This document shows positions 47,271 to 58,452 of a stretch of 64,000 nt of DNA, in pieces (the stretch's first letter is position 1; each line of letters opens with the position of its first letter). The stretch comes from Protonemura montana (Eukaryota; Arthropoda; Insecta; Plecoptera; Nemouridae): NCBI GenBank assembly GCA_947568835.1, contig OX387611.1, positions 12,190,350 to 12,254,349 on the forward strand. Direction: 5' to 3'. The notes beneath the pieces are model-generated. The model was not told where the DNA came from. It worked only from the letters and a program-made list of their open reading frames with translations, and did not search any database. The position numbers were made by a program, and so were the translations under genes.

Positions 47271-47729
47271 TGTCATTGGGTTTACAGGTTTAGTCAGAGT
47301 CACAGCGCTAATGTTAAACGTCCTGTCATTGGGTTTACAGGTTTAGTCAGAGTCACAGCGCTGATGTTAAACGTCCTGTCATTGGGTTTACAGGTTTAGT
47401 CAGAGTCACAGCGCTAATGTTAAACGTCCTGTCATTGGGTTTACAGGTTTAGTTAGAGTCACAGCGCTAATGTTAAACGTCCTGTCATTGGGTTTACAGG
47501 TTTAGTCAGAGTCACAGCGCTAATGTTAAACGTCCTGTCATTGGGTTTACAGGTTTAGTCAGAGTCACAGCGCTAATGTTAAACGTCCTGTCATTGGGTT
47601 TACAGGTTTAGTCAGAGTCACAGAGCTAATGTTAAACGTCCTGTCAATGGGTTTACAGGTTTAGTCAGAGTCACAGCGCTAATGTTAAACGTCCTGTCAT
47701 TGGGTTTACAGGTTTAGTCAGAGTCACAG
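47271..47729 (+). repeat. 53-bp minisatellite in intron 2, about 9 copies
   Basis: Unit tgtcattgggtttacaggtt, tagtcagagtcacagcgcta, atgttaaacgtcc. It starts 17 bases after the exon 2 donor. A single reversed copy occurs at about 62348-62390 next to a 60-bp unit, and a degraded one at 21486-21513. Each unit carries tttacag|gttta, which resembles a splice junction. Confidence 0.95.
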
Positions 47730-48510
47730 TTTATAGTGTTCTAAACTTAGACCCCTCACGTTTTATAGAAATATCGATCAAAAAGCTTTGAATCGAATCA
47801 AAATTTACAACTATATTAAGATTTTTTATAATCGTTTTGGAACCACCGACTCTGCAAATATGTGTAATACATCAAAATCAAGTAGCAGTGAAGTTTGTTA
47901 GCCCGTCTGTGTATTCTTTCTCTTTTTATTCACAAATATCCGACTTAATTTTATCAATTTTAGCTGTTTTTACGACAACATCGCTATGCCCATAGCACAA
48001 CGCCACTCAAAAAGATTTCGCGAGGCCCCAGCATTGATCTAGTAAGGTTAAATCTTTTTAGACTCATAAAACTTTGCAACATAAAATTGAAGTACATACC
48101 TTAGCAAACTAGTTTCAGAGTAGGTACTCTTCTCTTAGACTAACTGTATCCTCTAACCATGTTATTGTCCACATTTCCTAACATAGCAGAAAGCCTCAAA
48201 CAACTTCCTCACAATACCTAGAGAGAAGAGAGCGAGATGCAGACATACGGTACAATGTACCAGAGTGAGACAGCACTAGGTTCTATCGGAATGTATAATC
48301 ATCGTCCGTGCCTCGGGCAAAATCATTTATTGATAAATAAAATCAACAACAATAAAGCTCGGTATTCGTTTCGTGGCATTCGTCCTAAATAGGTATGGAC
48401 TTTGGTTTGCCCAAATTCCTGCTTCAATTATGATCAGTAATGCATTTTGTGTACAGTGTTAGCACTATTTGTACACGATATTCAAAATGACCGATCACGC
48501 AGCCCTTTTG
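47730..48510. other. Intron 2 spacer with diverged dispersed repeat
   Basis: 47880-48050 is a diverged relative of 31200-31400. No coding signal. Confidence 0.45.
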
Positions 48511-48735
48511 ATATTGATTGATTTGTGGTGTTTAACGACGCACTGTTTTGACATCTGGCCATGCGGCACTGGTCTATTAGCGTCGGTTAATGAGTGGATG
48601 ATGATGAAAATGATGATTGATCTAATCTAGCTTAGAAGGAAAAAGGGAAAAACCATGTGCCGGCACGTAGCCTACTCATGTCGAAGACTAAGGGGACCCC
48701 CGGCTTAACGTCCCTTCCAAAGGACGGTGCAATCG
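48511..48735 (-). mobile_element. 5S SINE tail, 5'-truncated (copy J)
   Basis: Tail only: ttgatttgtggtgtttaacg, gcgtcggttaatgagtgg, gtgccggcacgtagcc, and cccttccaaaggacgg at its truncated end. Confidence 0.85.
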
Positions 48736-50792
48736 TTAGATTTTTTAAATAAAATTAGATTTTTTGTGTAATATTTAAAGACTGATAACTAGAAAATAGC
48801 CCAATGTCGTAAAGAACATATAAAAAAAAAAAAACAGTTGGTACCAGTTTTAAAAATATTTTGAACAAGAAATATAGGATTTAGGGAATAGGGAAATGAC
48901 AGATAACTACAATGTCTATAGCCAAAAATCTGTGAACTTAAAGCTGGTAGAAGAGACAAGATGATATCAATTGTTGCATGACATCACTGGATAGGGTACT
49001 AATTAGACTTCAAGAATTACCAAAATATCAACAAAACCTACCAACACTAACCAATATACCAGCCCATCCACAGAAACACAAATATCTTCTCTCTTTCTCT
49101 CAGCATGGCTCTAACCTATTAGCAGCTAAACATAAAAATACCAGCACAAAAAAAACACAACCAGTGGCCATTTGAACTCATCAATAACTCGATACCCGAC
49201 AACATAACCCGACATAATAGCTCGTCAGGTATGCCATTACTTGAAAACAAATGTACGGCATCTCTATTACTATTACTCTGCCGTCAATTACAAGTCTAGA
49301 TTAATTGGCTCAGAGTAGAGATAATAATAATTACCAGCAGGCTATTACACACATCACAGCTGGCTTGTATTGGATAGTTTTTGTTTTATTTCTCTCCAGT
49401 GAACTTAATAATCTGCAAAACGGCTGTAAGTTTTCTGTCCGAAGGGAAGTGAGTTTCAAATGAGTTTACTAAGTGGGGATTTTTGTTCGGTGAAAAAGTC
49501 TCAGATGTTTTTAACGACAGCTAAAGATGGTTTGAATACATTTTTGGGTTTCATCTGGTTTGGTTATCATTGGTTGGTGGTAAATCGAGTGGATCTGTTC
49601 AACAAGGTCGTTGCTTGCTGAACAGTCTTCGGCAGTTTAAAATCACACACATTTTGAGGACACAAATGTACAACTAATGTCGTTAGTTTTTCTGAATTTT
49701 TTTAACTTTACTAATTCAAAGTACAGCCATTGTACAGTAAGTACATAATGCTAAATAAAAACGATCACCATTAATAAAATAACAATTAAATAAATACACA
49801 CATTAGAAAGGATTGAATAGGATTTCATTAGATTTTGAAAAAAAAATCGGCAAAAGCCGTTATAAGCGGTATTTATTTAATGACAAGATTGAGTGATTTC
49901 GATGAATTTAGGTAAAGTGAGGTAGTTCGTAAACCACAGACAACCAATCTCAAATAACACGTTACAAATTATATGTACTCTATCTGTAATTCTAATAAAA
50001 TTACACCACGTATCGTACAAACTAAACAATTTTTTGCAATAATTCGTTTCAATATCCAATCATCTATATTTTCAAACCAATTCTGTCATTTTCAAAAGCT
50101 GCTTTTGAAAAAGATAAACATGGATCATGAAACCTAGCGGACGTACGTGGTGCTTGCTAGGGCATGATAATCGAAATGAAATTCAATTCCGTGCAGCCAG
50201 TAATCGAGCTACTGCGGTGAATTCAAACAAACAAACCTTCTTGCGGTCAGGTCCAATCCCCAAAGCCACCGACTCTCATGGGTCAAAGTTAAGCAACACC
50301 GTCATCGATCAAACGTGGGGTGATGACCGCAGTCAAGGGAGACAATCCCTTATAGAAAATAACAACAAGCAGACCAAGTTTTTCCAGACAAACTCCTGGC
50401 GTTCGTTGAAGTAATCCAGTTATGTTTTAGATAAAAAGTAAATAAATCAAACATTTGTTTAACAAGCTTTTGAATTGAAAAAGCTACAAAATTGCTGCTG
50501 AAACTTTCTTGATACCTCTTTAATCGTCGTCAAAAACCGTTTTCTTCAGAAACAAAATCGCACGGATCTCTTTGGGGGAAGGCAGGACAAAGGTACAATG
50601 GGGTTATTTTGATAGAGATTCTAACCAATATTTAAAAAGACGTGGTATTCTTGAAAATCGGTCTTTAGATAGTTAACATCAAGGTTAAACCCATAAAGCT
50701 ACTGGCAAATAAATTCGATTCGATTCGATGGCAGAATGAGGTTGCAGGATGAGCTACTAGATCGCGTCGCTCGCCATTATTATATACCTTTA
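48736..50792. other. Intron 2 single-copy sequence with another 5S-like SINE head
   Basis: About 50246-50335 resembles 5S rRNA (ccgactctcatgggtcaaag, ttaagcaacaccg, gtgatgaccgcag) but not the 91-bp family, so it is a separate 5S-derived element. A 95-codon frame over it (50127-50414) is not considered a gene. Nothing else recognised in 2 kb. Confidence 0.45.
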
Positions 50793-51423
50793 ACCGAACG
50801 GTTCAACGGGTTGAAGATACCGATCCCAGAAGTTAAACAACACTGCGCTGGGTCAGGTATTGGATGGGTGACCATCATACACATCACCAGTTCTGTTTGG
50901 GAGAGAGGTTGGAGGGATGAAAGTTAAGCAACACTGCGCTGGGTCAGGTATTGGATGGGTGACCATCATACACATGACCAGTTCTGTTCGGGAGAGAGGT
51001 TAGAGGGACGAAAGTTAAGCAACACTGCGCTGAGTCAGGTATTGGATGGGTGACCATCATACACACGACCAGTTCTGTTCGGGAGAGAGGTTGGAGGGAT
51101 GAAAGTTAAGCAACACTGCGCTGGGTCAGGTATTGTATGGGTGACCATCGTACACATGACCAGTTCTATTCGGGATAGAGGTTGGAGGGATGAAAGTTAG
51201 TACAGCAACTTCACTCGCCTTGCTTATCAACCTCTCGACAGCATGGATTTGTGGAGGAATCCTGTTGTTCGCGTTGTACCGTCCTTCGGAAGGGACGTTA
51301 AGCCGGTGGTTCTATTAGTGTTCTTTGACAGGAGTATGCTAGGTGCCGGCACCGGGTTTTCCCTACTATTTATTCAGCTATATTAGATTTTTCATTGTCC
51401 TCATCATCACCCACTCAGTCACC
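50793..51423 (+). mobile_element. 5S-headed SINE with four 91-bp units, tail joined to 68-bp array (copy K)
   Basis: Head ccgaacggttcaacgggttg; units at about 50830, 50921, 51012 and 51103; tail from 51194. After tgccggcaccgggtttt and catcatcacccactcagtc, the tail passes at about 51423 into ccttggtgctggtcggtcct, the start of the 68-bp array. Confidence 0.88.
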
Positions 51424-52821
51424 TTGGTGCTGGTCGGTCCTTGGTGCTGTTGGACAGAAGCAGCCAACACAGTGTGTCAAAGGGACAAGGCTAAGCGGTG
51501 GCCGGTCCTTGGTGCTGTTGGACAGGAGCAGCCAACACAGTGTGTCAAAGTGACAAGGCTAAGCGGTGGCCGGTCCTTGGTGCTGTTGGACAGGAGCAGC
51601 CAACACAGTGTGTCAAAGAGACAAGGCTAAGCGGTGGCCGGTCCTTGGTGCTGTTGGACAGGAGCAGCCAACACAGTGTGTCAAAGTGACAAGGCTAAGC
51701 GGTGGCCGGTCCTTGATGCTGTTGGACAGGAGCAGCCAACACAGTGTGACAAAGGTACAAGGCTAAGCGGTGGCCGGTGCTTGGTGCTGTTGGACAGGAG
51801 CAGCCAACACAGTGTGTCAAAGTGACAAGACTGAGCGGTGGCTGGTCCTTGGTGCTGTTGGACAGGAGCAGCCAACACAGTGTGTCAAAGTGACAAGGCT
51901 AAGCGGTGGCCGGTCCTTGGTGCTGTTGGACAGGAGCAGCCAACACAGTGTGTCAAAGGGACAAGGCTAAGCGGTGACCGGTCCTTGGTGCTGTTGGACA
52001 GGAGCAGCCAACACAGTGTGTCAAAGTGACAAGGCTAAGCGGTGGCCGGTCCTTGGTGCTGTTGGACAGGAGCAGCCAACACAGTGTGTCAAAGTGACAA
52101 GGCTAAGCGGTGGCCGGTGCTTGGTGCTGTTGGACAGGAGCAGCCAACACAGTGTGTCAAAGTGACAAGGCTAAGCGGTGGCCGGTCCTTGGTGCTGTTG
52201 GACAGGAGCAGCCAACACAGTGTGTCAAAGCGACAAGGCTAAGCGGTGGCCGGTCCTTGGTGCTGTTGGACAGGAGCAGCCAACACAGTGTGTCAAAGTG
52301 ACAAGGCTAAGCGGTGGCCGGTCCTTGGTGCAGTTGGACAGGAGCAGCCAACACAGTGTGTCAAAGTGACAAGGCTAAGCGGTGGCCGGTCCTTGGTGCT
52401 GTTAGACAGGAGCAGCCAACACAGTGTGTCAAAGTGACAAGGCTAAGCGGTGGCCGGTCCTTGGTGCTGTTGGACAGGAGCAGCCATCACAGTGTGTCAA
52501 AGTGACAAGACTAAGCGGTGGCTGGTCCTTGGTGCTGTTGGACAGGAGCAGCCAACACAGTGTGTCAAAGTGACAAGGCTAAGCGGTGGCCGGTTCTTGG
52601 TGCTGTTGGACAGGAGCAGCCAACACAGTGTGTCAAAGTGACAAGGCTAAGCGGTGGCTGGTCCTTGGTGCTGTTGGACAGGAGCAGCCAACACAGTGTG
52701 TCAAAGTGACAAGGCTAAGCGGTGGCCGGTCCTTGGTGCTGTTGGACAGAAGCAGCCAACACAGTGTGTCAAAGTGACAAGGCTAAGCGGTGGCCGGTCC
52801 TTGGTGCTGTTGGACAGGAGC
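51424..52821 (+). repeat. 68-bp minisatellite, locus 3, about 20 copies
   Basis: Same unit and orientation as 14130-15586. It begins at the SINE copy K tail and ends at tggacaggagc (52821), only 22 bases before the exon 3 acceptor AG. Confidence 0.95.
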
Positions 52822-52843
52822 TGATATTTGGTTGGTTTTTTAG

Positions 52844-52941
52844 GGCACAACAACAACTCAGCTGGCCTTCAAATCGACAGCAAGAGCAATCAATGGTTTG
52901 GCGCGACCTTGCAGACTTCAGCTGCCAACGGCGTCATCGTG
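52844..52941 (+). CDS. Integrin alpha chain (PS2-like), exon 3: beta-propeller blade
   Basis: The acceptor ggttggttttttag ends at 52843. Two bases complete Gly from exon 2, then HNNNSAGLQIDSKSNQWFGA, followed by TLQTSAANGVIV. KSNQWFGA followed by a short loop and NGVIV is the usual integrin alpha pattern before the conserved CAPRY motif, which should open exon 4. The exon ends in phase 0 at 52941 before GTGAGT, a strong donor. No exon 4 was found in the remaining 11 kb, so intron 3 exceeds the window. The likely branch point ctgat (52821-52825) sits at the very edge of the 68-bp array. Confidence 0.88.
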
Positions 52942-53028
52942 GTGAGTGATTTTGAAAAGTTTTGATATAGAACCCCGATTTTTGCTTATGTTTTTCTCCA
53001 AGCAATAAAAGTCCATCCCTATTGCGGT

Positions 53029-53646
53029 GAGCGAAACAAGCACCCTGTCACGGAATGTCCAGCACAGAGGCGACGGCGAGTGTTCGCTCCTTTGCGTGGA
53101 GTGAAACAAGCGCCCTGTCACGGAATGTCCAGCACAGAGGCGACGGCGAGTGTTCGCTCCTTTGCGTGGAGTGAAACAAGCGCCCTGTCACGGAATGTCC
53201 AGCACAGAGGCGACGGCGAGTGTTCGCTCCTTTGCGTGGAGCGAAACAAGCGCCCTGTCACGGAATGTCCAGCACAGAGGCGACGGCGAGTGTCCGCTTC
53301 TTTGCGTGGAGCGAAACAAGCACCCTGTCACGGAATGTCCAGCACAGAGGCGACGGCGAGTGTCCGCTCCTTTGCGTGGAGTGAAACAAGCACCCTGTCA
53401 TGGAATGTCCAGCACAGAGACGACGGCGAGTGTCCGCTCCTTTGCGTGGAGTGAAACAAGCAACCTGTCACGGAATGACCAGCACAGAGGCGACGGCGAG
53501 TGTCCGCTCCTTTGCGTGGAGTGAAACAAGCACCCTGTCACGGAATGTCCTGCACTGAGGCGACGGCGAGTGTTCGCTCCTTTGCGTGGAGCGAAACAAG
53601 CGCCCTGTCACGGAATGTCCAGCACAGAGGCAACAACAAGTGTCCA
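53029..53646 (+). repeat. 70-bp type A minisatellite, locus 2, about 9 copies
   Basis: Reverse orientation of the 16798-17228 unit (gtccgctcctttgcgtggag, cgaaacaagcaccctgtcac). It starts 87 bases after exon 3. The last unit is degraded at aacaacaag. Confidence 0.95.
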
Positions 53647-54157
53647 CTTTTTAAATTTACTAATGGTCTCTCCGCCAATTTCAAATGCTTGATGTTTCGG
53701 CAATACGTTTACCTGTCAAAACGATTTTTGTTCATCACATTCCATCTCTCTTATAGAACGTTCTCGTAAGAAAAATCGAATTCCTTTTCGTTTCTATCGC
53801 CGAGATGAAATGACATTTTTTTTTTCAATGTCTTTCACAAATTTAAAACAAGACAAACGAATCGAAATCAGTCTTATGGACAATGCCAACGCGTCTCGTC
53901 GTTTTTTTTTCGCTTTATGTCGCTGTCTTTTGTTTGACCACGTAGCGCATTCGAGTGGTTTGCGAATTTGGTAGAATGATTTTCGTCCTTCGCAAGGTTT
54001 GTTAGTCAGGGCACGTACAGAGAGAAGTTCACCTCACTGTCCGATGGTAGGAGTCATACAATACAGTCTGTCCTTTGTAAGAGAGGTTCCGTGTTCGATT
54101 CCGACTCTGATGACTGCTTTATGGTAACTGAAAAAGCAAAGTCTAACCTACAAGTGG
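53647..54157. other. Intron 3 spacer with a tRNA-like patch
   Basis: No gene. At about 54040-54112 a possible tRNA-derived sequence has gtccgatggtaggagtc and a B-box-like gttcgattcc, but no complete clover-leaf. Confidence 0.3.
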
Positions 54158-56175
54158 TATATAATACCACCGGTTGTATTATGTAGCACCATGGTAGCAC
54201 CGCCAAATGACCGCTCTAGGTCGGGGTTATATAATACCACCGGTCGTATTATGTAGCACCATGGTAGCACCGCCAAATGACCGCTCTAGGTCGGGGTTAT
54301 ATAATACCACCGGTCGTATTATGTAGCACCATGATAGCACCGCCAAATGACCGCTCTAGGTCGGGGTTATATAATACCACCGGTCGTATTATGTAGCACC
54401 ATGGTAGCACCGCCAAATGACCGCTCTAGGTCGGGGTTATATAATACCACCGGTTGTATTATGTAGCACCATGATAGCACCGCCAAATGACCGCTCTAGG
54501 TTGGGGTTATATAATATCACCGGTCGTATTATGTAGCACCGTGGCAGCACCGCCAAATGACCGCTCTAGGTCGGGGTTATATAATACCACCGGTTGTATT
54601 ATGTAGCACCATGATAGCACCGCCAAATGACCGCTCTAGGTTGGGGTTATATAATATCACCGGTCGTATTATGTAGCACCATGGTAGCACCGCCAAATGA
54701 CCGCTCTAGGTTGGGGTTATATAATACCACCGGTCGTATTATGCAGCACCATGGTAGCACCGCCAAATTACCGCTCTAGGTCGGGGTTATATTATACCAC
54801 CGGTCGTATTATGTAGCACCATGTTAGCACCGCCAAATGACCGCTCTAGGTCGAGGTTATATAATACCACCGGTCGTATTATGTAGCACCATGGTAGCAC
54901 CGCCAAATGACCGCTCTAGGTCGGGGTCATATAATACCACCGGTCGTATTATTAAGCACCATGGTAGCACCGCCAAATGACCGCTCTAGGTCGGGGTTAT
55001 ATAATACCACCGGTCGTATTATGTAGCACCATGGTAGCACCGCCAAATGACTGCTCTAGGTCGGGGTTATATAATACCACCGGTCGTATTATGCAGCACC
55101 ATGGTAGCACCGCCAAATGACCGCTCTAGGTCGGTGTTATATAATACCACCGGTCGTATTATGTAGCACCATGGTTGCACCGCCAAATGACTGCTCTAGG
55201 TCGGGGTAATATAATTCCACCGGTCGTATTATGTAGCACCATGGTAGCACCGCCAAATGACCGCTCTAGGTCGGGGTTATATAATACCACCGGTCGTATT
55301 ATGTAGCACCATGGTAGCACCGCCAAATGACCGCTCTAGGTCGGGGTTATATAATACCACCGGTCGTATTATGTAGCACCATGGTAGCACCGCCAAATGA
55401 CCGCTCTAGGTCGGTGTTATATAATACCACCGGTCGTATTATGTAGCACCATGGTTGCACCGCCAAATGACTGCTCTAGGTCGGGGTAATATAATTCCAC
55501 CGGTCGTATTATGTAGCACCATGGTAGCACCGCCAAATGACCGCTCTAGGTCGGGGTTATATAATACCACCGGTCGTATTATGTAGCACCATGGTAGCAC
55601 CGCCAAATGACCGCTCTAGGTCGGGGTTATATAATACCACCGGTCGTATGATGCAGCACCATGGTAGCACCGCCAAATGACCGCTCTAGGTCGGGGTTAT
55701 ATAATACCACCGGTCGTATTATGTAGCACCATGGTTGCACCGCCAAATGACCGCTCTAGGTTGGGGTTATATAATACCACCGGTCGTATTATGCAGCACC
55801 ATGGTTGCACCGCCAAATGACCGCTCTAGGTCGGGGTTATATAATACCACCGGTCGTATTATGTAGCACCATGGTAGCACCGCCAAATGACCGCCCTAGG
55901 TCGGGGTTATATAATACCACCGGTCGTATTATGTACCACCATGGTAGCACCGCCAAATGACCGCTCTAGGTCGGGGTTATATAATACCACCGGTCGTATT
56001 ATGTAGCACCATGGTAGCACCGCCAAATGACCGCTCTAGGTCGGGGTTATATAATACCACCGGTCGTATTATGTAGCACCATGGTAGCACCGCCAAATGA
56101 CCGCTCTAGGTCGGGGTTATATAATACCACCGGTCGTATTATGTAGCACCATGGTAGCACCGTCAAATGGCCACT
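54158..56175 (+). repeat. 70-bp type B minisatellite, about 29 copies
   Basis: Unit atgtagcaccatggtagcac, cgccaaatgaccgctctagg, tcggggttatataataccac, cggtcgtatt: 70 bases, unrelated to type A. A four-unit block with the variants tcggtgttat and ggggtaatataattcc recurs at 55131 and 55411 (280 bases). The block cgccaaatgaccgct resembles the outer end of the 60-bp-module element (31749). Confidence 0.95.
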
Positions 56176-57000
56176 AAAAAAAAACAGGGATTTTTTTTTT
56201 TTTTAGTTTTACATTGATATCGAATTGTCGTAAAATTTCTTTAAAATTCCTCCAAAAAAACTGTCGTAGATGTCGGCGTTTGAAAGAAGCAGCAAAAAAT
56301 AAATAAAAAACGACTGTGGTTTTTTGGGTCAACTTTGGCTGGCACCGAATTGGCCGTCGTTTGCGAAATCGATTGAAAACAGAATATGTTTGTCAAACAG
56401 CAATCAAATCCGTCTTTCAAATTCCTGGTTTGATTGTTTTTAAATCTCCGCTGATCCTGACAAAATTCCGACTTAAAACGGAGAGAAAAAAAAACGATAA
56501 AATCCTTTGTGGCTTTTCCAATTCTTTGAACAATAAATATTTAAATATTTTTGTTGACTGCTTGGATAAATCTTGAATGAATTCAGCTAAATTCTTGACT
56601 GACAAATTGACAAATATCTCCCATATACTCTTGTTCTAAAACAGCTGTGACTTTTCCTCAAATTTAAATGTGATTCTATGGATTCTAGACTTAAAACACC
56701 GGTTTTTAAGTGGTCTGTTAAGTAATTAACAGACCGTTAGCAAAAAACATTGTTAAGCTGTTGTAAAGTAAATATTAAATTAACGGGCTGTTATGTTGTC
56801 AACCTTTTCATTGTAATAGAATGCATTTGAAAATATATTTGAAATTAAAATTAAAATTGTTGGGTTAAAATATGCTAAATGTGTTTCCATGTTGAAATAG
56901 ATGTTTTTTTTTTTCACATAAATATATAAAAAGTAGTAAAATAAACATGCATGGTCCAAAAAATCCCCAAAAGTCAAAACTAAATAAAACTAAAGCAGAG
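56176..57000. other. Intron 3 AT-rich spacer
   Basis: Low-complexity A and T runs. 56686-56740 matches 11390-11445 in reverse (ctgttaatta(c/g)ttaac and cactaaaaaac-like blocks), so an old dispersed repeat. No gene. Confidence 0.45.
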
Positions 57001-57258
57001 AAAAAATGCTAAGTTTAAATCTACAACTAGAAATAATTCCCTTTCGCCGAATCCTTCAGATACAACATCCATCTCACCCAAGATCACTGACATCGAGTTC
57101 TTCTCGACAAACCTTACCAATGAGTCAGCCAATCCACTACCCGATGTGCAGAATTGCATCCTCTTCAGCGCAAAACGCAATGGCAAGCCGATCGGCGAGG
57201 TCAACAGCGGTTTTTACTGCGCATGGCCGCAGCTCTGTGCGTTTTGCAGTCTTGCCTA
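57001..57258 (+). other. Open stretch of about 86 codons with coding-like composition, not recognised
   Basis: In one plus frame the sequence reads Ser/Thr-rich residues and then KITDIEFFSTNLTNESANPL, DVQNCILFSAKRNGKPIG, EVNSGFYCAWPQLCAFCSLA and a stop at about 57256-57258. Third positions are GC-rich compared with the flanks, and the composition looks protein-like. There is no clear start; the frame opens at a stop near 56984. It could be an exon of an unrelated gene, a transposon remnant or chance. It does not match integrin. Confidence 0.3.
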
Positions 57259-57399
57259 AAATAGCAAATCTCAGCCTAGAACCCGTCTGTATTGAGTCGC
57301 CGTTGCGAGCACTGAATCGTTGATGAGAAGTACAGCAAACCTTCAACTACCTTCTTTAACTTTAAGTCACAGTCACATAGTATCAGGTATAACAAGACA

Positions 57400-58452
57400 G
57401 TGAGTGTCCACTCCTTTGCGTGGAGCGAAACAAGCACCCTGTCATGGAATGTCCAGCACAGAGGCGACGGTGAGTGTCCACTCCTTTGCGTGGAGCGAAA
57501 CAAGCACCCTGTCATGGAATGTCCAGCACAGAGGCGACGGCGAGTGTCCGCTCCTTTGCGTGGAGCGAAACAAGCACCCTGTCATGGAATGTCCAGCACA
57601 GAGGCGACGGCGAGTGTCCGCTCCTTTGCTTGGAGTGAAACAAGCACTCTGTCACGGAATGTCCAGCACAGAGGCGACGGCGAGTGTCCGCTCCTTTGCG
57701 TGGAGCGAAACAAGCGCCCTGTCATGGAATGTCCAGCACAGAGGCGACGGCGAGTGTCCGCTCCTTTGCGTGGAGCGAAACAAGCACCCTGTCATGGAAT
57801 GTCCAGCACAGAGGCGACGGCGAGTGTCCGCTCCTTTGCGTGGAGCGAAACAAGCGCCCTGTCACGGAATGTCCAGCACAGAGGCGACGGCGAGTGTCCG
57901 CTCCTTTGCGTGGAGCGAAACAAGCGCCCTGTCATGGAATGTCCAGCACAGAGGCGACGGCGAGTGTCCGCTCCTTTGCGTGGAGTGAAACAAGCACCCT
58001 GTCACGGAATGTCCAGCACAGAGGCGACGGCGAGTGTCCGCTCCTTTGCGTGGAGTGAAACAAGCGCCCTGTCACGGAATGTCCAGCACAGAGGCGACGG
58101 CGAGTGTCCGCTCCTTTGCGTGAAGCGAAACAAGCACCCTGTCACGGAATGTCCAGCACAGAGGCGACGGCGAGTGTCCGCTCCTTTGCGTGGAGTGAAA
58201 CAAGCGCCCTGTCACGGAATGTCCAGCACAGAGGCGACGGCGAGTGTCCGCTCCTTTGCGTGGAGTGAAACAAGCAGCCTGTCACGGAATGTCCAGCACA
58301 GAGGCGACGGCGAGTGTCCGCTCCTTTGCGTGGAGCGAAACAAGCACCCTGTCACGGAATGTCCAGCACAGAGGCGACGGCGAGTGTCCGCTCCTTTGCG
58401 TGGAGCGAAACAAGCACCCTGTCACGGAATGTCCAGCACAGAGGCGACGGCT
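57400..58452 (+). repeat. 70-bp type A minisatellite, locus 3, 15 copies
   Basis: The longest type A array, with highly uniform units. Since 70 is not a multiple of three and the frame is still open for 358 codons, the unit has no stop in any of the three plus frames. Confidence 0.95.

Noticed and set aside
50127..50414. 95-codon plus-strand ORF
   Set aside because: Overlaps a 5S-like SINE head, so it is explained by the mobile element.
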